Program-made: the position numbers and the translations under genes
Assembly: GCF_039693965.1 (NCBI RefSeq)
Contig: NZ_CP155576.1
Span: 620,001 to 684,000, forward strand
Source of the DNA: Moraxella sp. K1664
GTDB taxonomy: Bacteria > Pseudomonadota > Gammaproteobacteria > Pseudomonadales > Moraxellaceae
Reading direction: 5' to 3'
DNA length: 64,000 bases
The notes under the pieces: generated by a model
What the model was told of the DNA's origin: nothing
Databases searched by the model: none
What the model saw: only the letters and a program-made list of their open reading frames with translations
In this document: positions 62,281-64,000 of the stretch, one piece after another
How the letters are laid out: each line of letters opens with the position of its first letter
Numbering within the stretch: the first letter of the stretch is position 1

Positions 62281-63099
62281 ATGACCCTACCCCAAGCCTT
62301 TACCCCATTTGCCGATGAAATTTTTGCGTCCATGCGTCCGTCCGTTCGCTTGATGTTATCTACCGACCCTGCCACGCCTTTTGATAGCAAGGTTGGCGGT
62401 ACGCCTTATCTGCCAAAAGACCACAGCTATCCGACAGGCACGGACGGCAAGCCCATGGCGTTTTTGGCACAGATTAACTTTGAGCAAATGCCTGCCTTGC
62501 CACACTTTCCACGCACAGGGATTTTGCAGTTTTTTATCAAAAATGACGATGACTGCTATGGCATTAACTTCGATGACTTCACCGACCATACAGGCTACAA
62601 GCTCATCTATCATAATCATGTCGATAAAGACACCCCACAAGGCGACTACGATGTCCAAGTGGGCGAATACACCTTGCCTTTTCCTGCCGATCACAGTTAT
62701 CGCATCGGTTTTGATGACGCCACGCCCCAAGCTGTTACCGCCTTTGATTTTAAATTTGATGAAACTGTGCCAAATCTTGCTCAATTTTTAAACGAAAAAG
62801 CTGACCAAGATAACTACGATTGGGAGCTACACAGCGAGTACGACACATGGACACAAGCCGAGTCGCACCGTGTGGGCGGTTATCCATTTTTTACCCAAGA
62901 TGACGTGCGTGGTTGGGAGCATGATGAGCCTTTGAGTGAGTATGTGCTACTGTTTCAGCTTGTCAGCGAAGACGGCGATAATGATGAGAGTGTCGATGTG
63001 ATGTGGGGCGACTGTGGCGTGGGCAACTTTTTTATCCACCCTGACGACTTGGCAAATTTACGCTTTGAGCGGGCATTTTTTACCATGGACTGCTATTAA
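62281..63099 (+). CDS. DUF1963 (YwqG-like) protein
   Basis: A 272-residue soluble, acidic protein. The DUF1963 pattern is present: GGTPYLPKDHSYP (about 40-52), MAFLAQINFEQMP (about 60-72), GILQFFI, HRVGGYPFFTQDD (about 200) and a C-terminal MWGDCGVGNFFIHPDDL. Family function is not established. It is divergent from the helicase fusion and precedes the rpmI promoter. Confidence 0.85.
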   Translation: MTLPQAFTPFADEIFASMRPSVRLMLSTDPATPFDSKVGGTPYLPKDHSYPTGTDGKPMAFLAQINFEQMPALPHFPRTGILQFFIKNDDDCYGINFDDFTDHTGYKLIYHNHVDKDTPQGDYDVQVGEYTLPFPADHSYRIGFDDATPQAVTAFDFKFDETVPNLAQFLNEKADQDNYDWELHSEYDTWTQAESHRVGGYPFFTQDDVRGWEHDEPLSEYVLLFQLVSEDGDNDESVDVMWGDCGVGNFFIHPDDLANLRFERAFFTMDCY

Positions 63100-63102
63100 G
63101 TC

Positions 63103-63131
63103 TTGCAATTTTATAAAAAGAGGCGTATAAT
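63103..63131 (+). promoter_or_regulatory. rpmI-rplT promoter
   Basis: TTGCAA (63103-63108), exactly 17 bases, TATAAT (63126-63131). The rpmI ATG is 90 bases on. The leader is long enough for an L20-binding autoregulatory site, as in other bacteria, but no pseudoknot was modelled. Confidence 0.8.
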
Positions 63132-63220
63132 GTGCGTCCCACCTTCCGCTATTTATTTTTAAGTAAATTGGCAAAAAGGTTCATCGGTTGGTGTGCCAAC
63201 CTTTAATAAAGAGGCTACTT

Positions 63221-63418
63221 ATGAAAGTAAAACTAAAAACCAAACGTGGTGCGGCAAAGCGTTTTAAAAAAACCGCCAACGGCTTTAAACGCAAACAAGC
63301 GTTCAAACGCCACATTTTGACCAAAAAATCTCCTAAGCGTATCCGCCAATTGCGTGGTTGCGTCATGGTTCACGTCGCTGACGTTCCATCAATCCGCCGT
63401 ATGTGCCCATACATTTAA
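63221..63418 (+). CDS. rpmI: 50S ribosomal protein L35
   Basis: A 65-residue, very basic protein with [23 protein letters not shown] typical of L35. The start at 63221 is preferred to the frame beginning at 63188. rplT follows after 16 bases. infC, usually just upstream, is absent; a dedicated promoter stands in its place. Confidence 0.96.
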   Translation: MKVKLKTKRGAAKRFKKTANGFKRKQAFKRHILTKKSPKRIRQLRGCVMVHVADVPSIRRMCPYI

Positions 63419-63434
63419 TATCTAGGAGAATCTA

Positions 63435-63791
63435 ATGGCTCGTGTAAAACGTGGTGTACAGGCTAACCGCCGTCATAAAAAAGTCTTGGCTCGTGCAAAA
63501 GGTTACTATGGTGCACGCTCTCGTGTGTATCGTGTTGCCGTACAAGCGGTAATGAAAGCAGGTCAATACGCATATAGAGACCGCCGTAACAAAAAACGCT
63601 CTTTCCGCCGTCTGTGGATTGCTCGTATCAATGCAGGTGCTCGTCTAAATGGCTTGTCATACAGCCGTCTTATCAATGGTCTTAAAAAGGCAAGCATTGA
63701 GATTGACCGCCGTATCCTAGCAGACATCGCCATGCATGACGCAGCAGCGTTCACGGCAATCTGCGAAAAAGCAAAATCTGCCCTAGCCTAA
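63435..63791 (+). CDS. rplT: 50S ribosomal protein L20
   Basis: A 118-residue protein. [32 protein letters not shown] and [23 protein letters not shown] are the L20 signatures. It is needed early in 50S assembly and represses its own operon in E. coli. AGGAGAATCTA precedes the ATG. Confidence 0.97.
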   Translation: MARVKRGVQANRRHKKVLARAKGYYGARSRVYRVAVQAVMKAGQYAYRDRRNKKRSFRRLWIARINAGARLNGLSYSRLINGLKKASIEIDRRILADIAMHDAAAFTAICEKAKSALA

Positions 63792-63806
63792 GCTAACAGC
63801 TTGCTT

Positions 63807-63836
63807 AAAACCCCAGAACTTTTGTTTTGGGGTTTT
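63807..63836 (+). terminator. rpmI-rplT terminator
   Basis: AAAACCCC pairs with GGGGTTTT around a 13- to 14-nt loop, followed by GTTTTTATT. It starts 16 bases after the rplT stop. Confidence 0.85.
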
Positions 63837-63960
63837 GTTTTTATTCATTGAATAAATTTACCAATTAGCCCAAACCCGCACCATTTGGCATTTTTAAAAC
63901 AATGGTCTTGTCAGGTGTGCCTGTCATGCCCTTTGGTGACATCAATCCCCAAAAGTATTA

Positions 63961-63989
63961 TTGTCTCGCACCGCCCAAACGGTTATAAT
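63961..63989 (+). promoter_or_regulatory. Promoter of a gene beyond the right edge
   Basis: TTGTCT (63961-63966), 17 bases, TATAAT (63984-63989). The gene it drives, if any, starts outside the window. Confidence 0.55.
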
Positions 63990-64000
63990 AACACTCCAAT

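Noticed and set aside
63100-63220. Missing infC as a sign of deletion
   Set aside because: The good promoter in front of rpmI suggests a stable arrangement; infC may simply be located elsewhere, as in some relatives.

Overview
The window looks like chromosomal DNA of a Moraxellaceae gammaproteobacterium, most likely the genus Moraxella. The evidence is the moderate-to-low GC content, the lepA-lepB-DUF4845-rnc-era and hisIE-tatABC gene orders, a very long RNase E, a type IV pilus ATPase, a Kps-type capsule export operon and many copies of one palindromic intergenic repeat. Species level is not resolvable from sequence reading alone.

Layout. 1-4.8 kb: a UvrD-like helicase, accA, a small membrane protein and an exopolyphosphatase, all on the minus strand. 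4.9-7.4 kb: an AT-rich accessory patch with an antitoxin-like gene facing an unrecognised three-gene operon whose last product carries a PD-(D/E)XK-like nuclease signature. 7.4-13.1 kb: rluC and rne back to back, then tRNA-Pro(GGG). 13.4-14.7 kb: two tandem toxin-antitoxin modules; the first toxin is dead and the second is a GNAT acetyltransferase. 15-22.4 kb: a secreted orphan, an AAA+ ATPase, tcdA, a TatD hydrolase, a 30-codon ORF and uvrA. 23-25.9 kb: the methionine importer metNIQ. 25.9-27.6 kb: a broken IS150-like element sitting in the metQ terminator. 27.7-30.7 kb: pilB, tpiA, secG. 31.4-32.6 kb and 38.3-39.5 kb: two different IS110-family elements. 32.9-38.2 kb: a symporter pair, a DnaQ-like exonuclease, a SWIM protein and a broken Uma2 gene. 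39.5-45 kb: era-rnc-DUF4845-lepB-lepA. 45.2-53 kb: kpsS-C-D-E-T-M capsule assembly and export. 53.2-57.2 kb: tatCBA, hisIE and membrane proteins. 57.3-62.1 kb: a 1608-residue exonuclease-RecQ-UvrD fusion. The right end holds a DUF1963 gene and rpmI-rplT.

The strongest finding concerns mobile elements. Both IS110-family elements carry, upstream of the recombinase gene, a structured non-coding segment with the architecture of a bridge RNA. In each one I can match all four short guide segments to the element's own insertion site and to its own ends. IS110-1 is guided into the seven-copy nested palindromic repeat of this genome. IS110-2 is guided into a second, shorter palindromic repeat. A copy of the nested repeat has in turn broken the IS150-like transposase, and that IS has split a terminator hairpin.

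The best candidate for an undescribed functional system is the AT-rich three-gene operon at 5215-7367. Several genes (the YafQ-like toxin, Uma2 and the DUF4105 region) show single-base homopolymer differences. These may be true decay, phase variation or sequencing error, and they need read-level checking.
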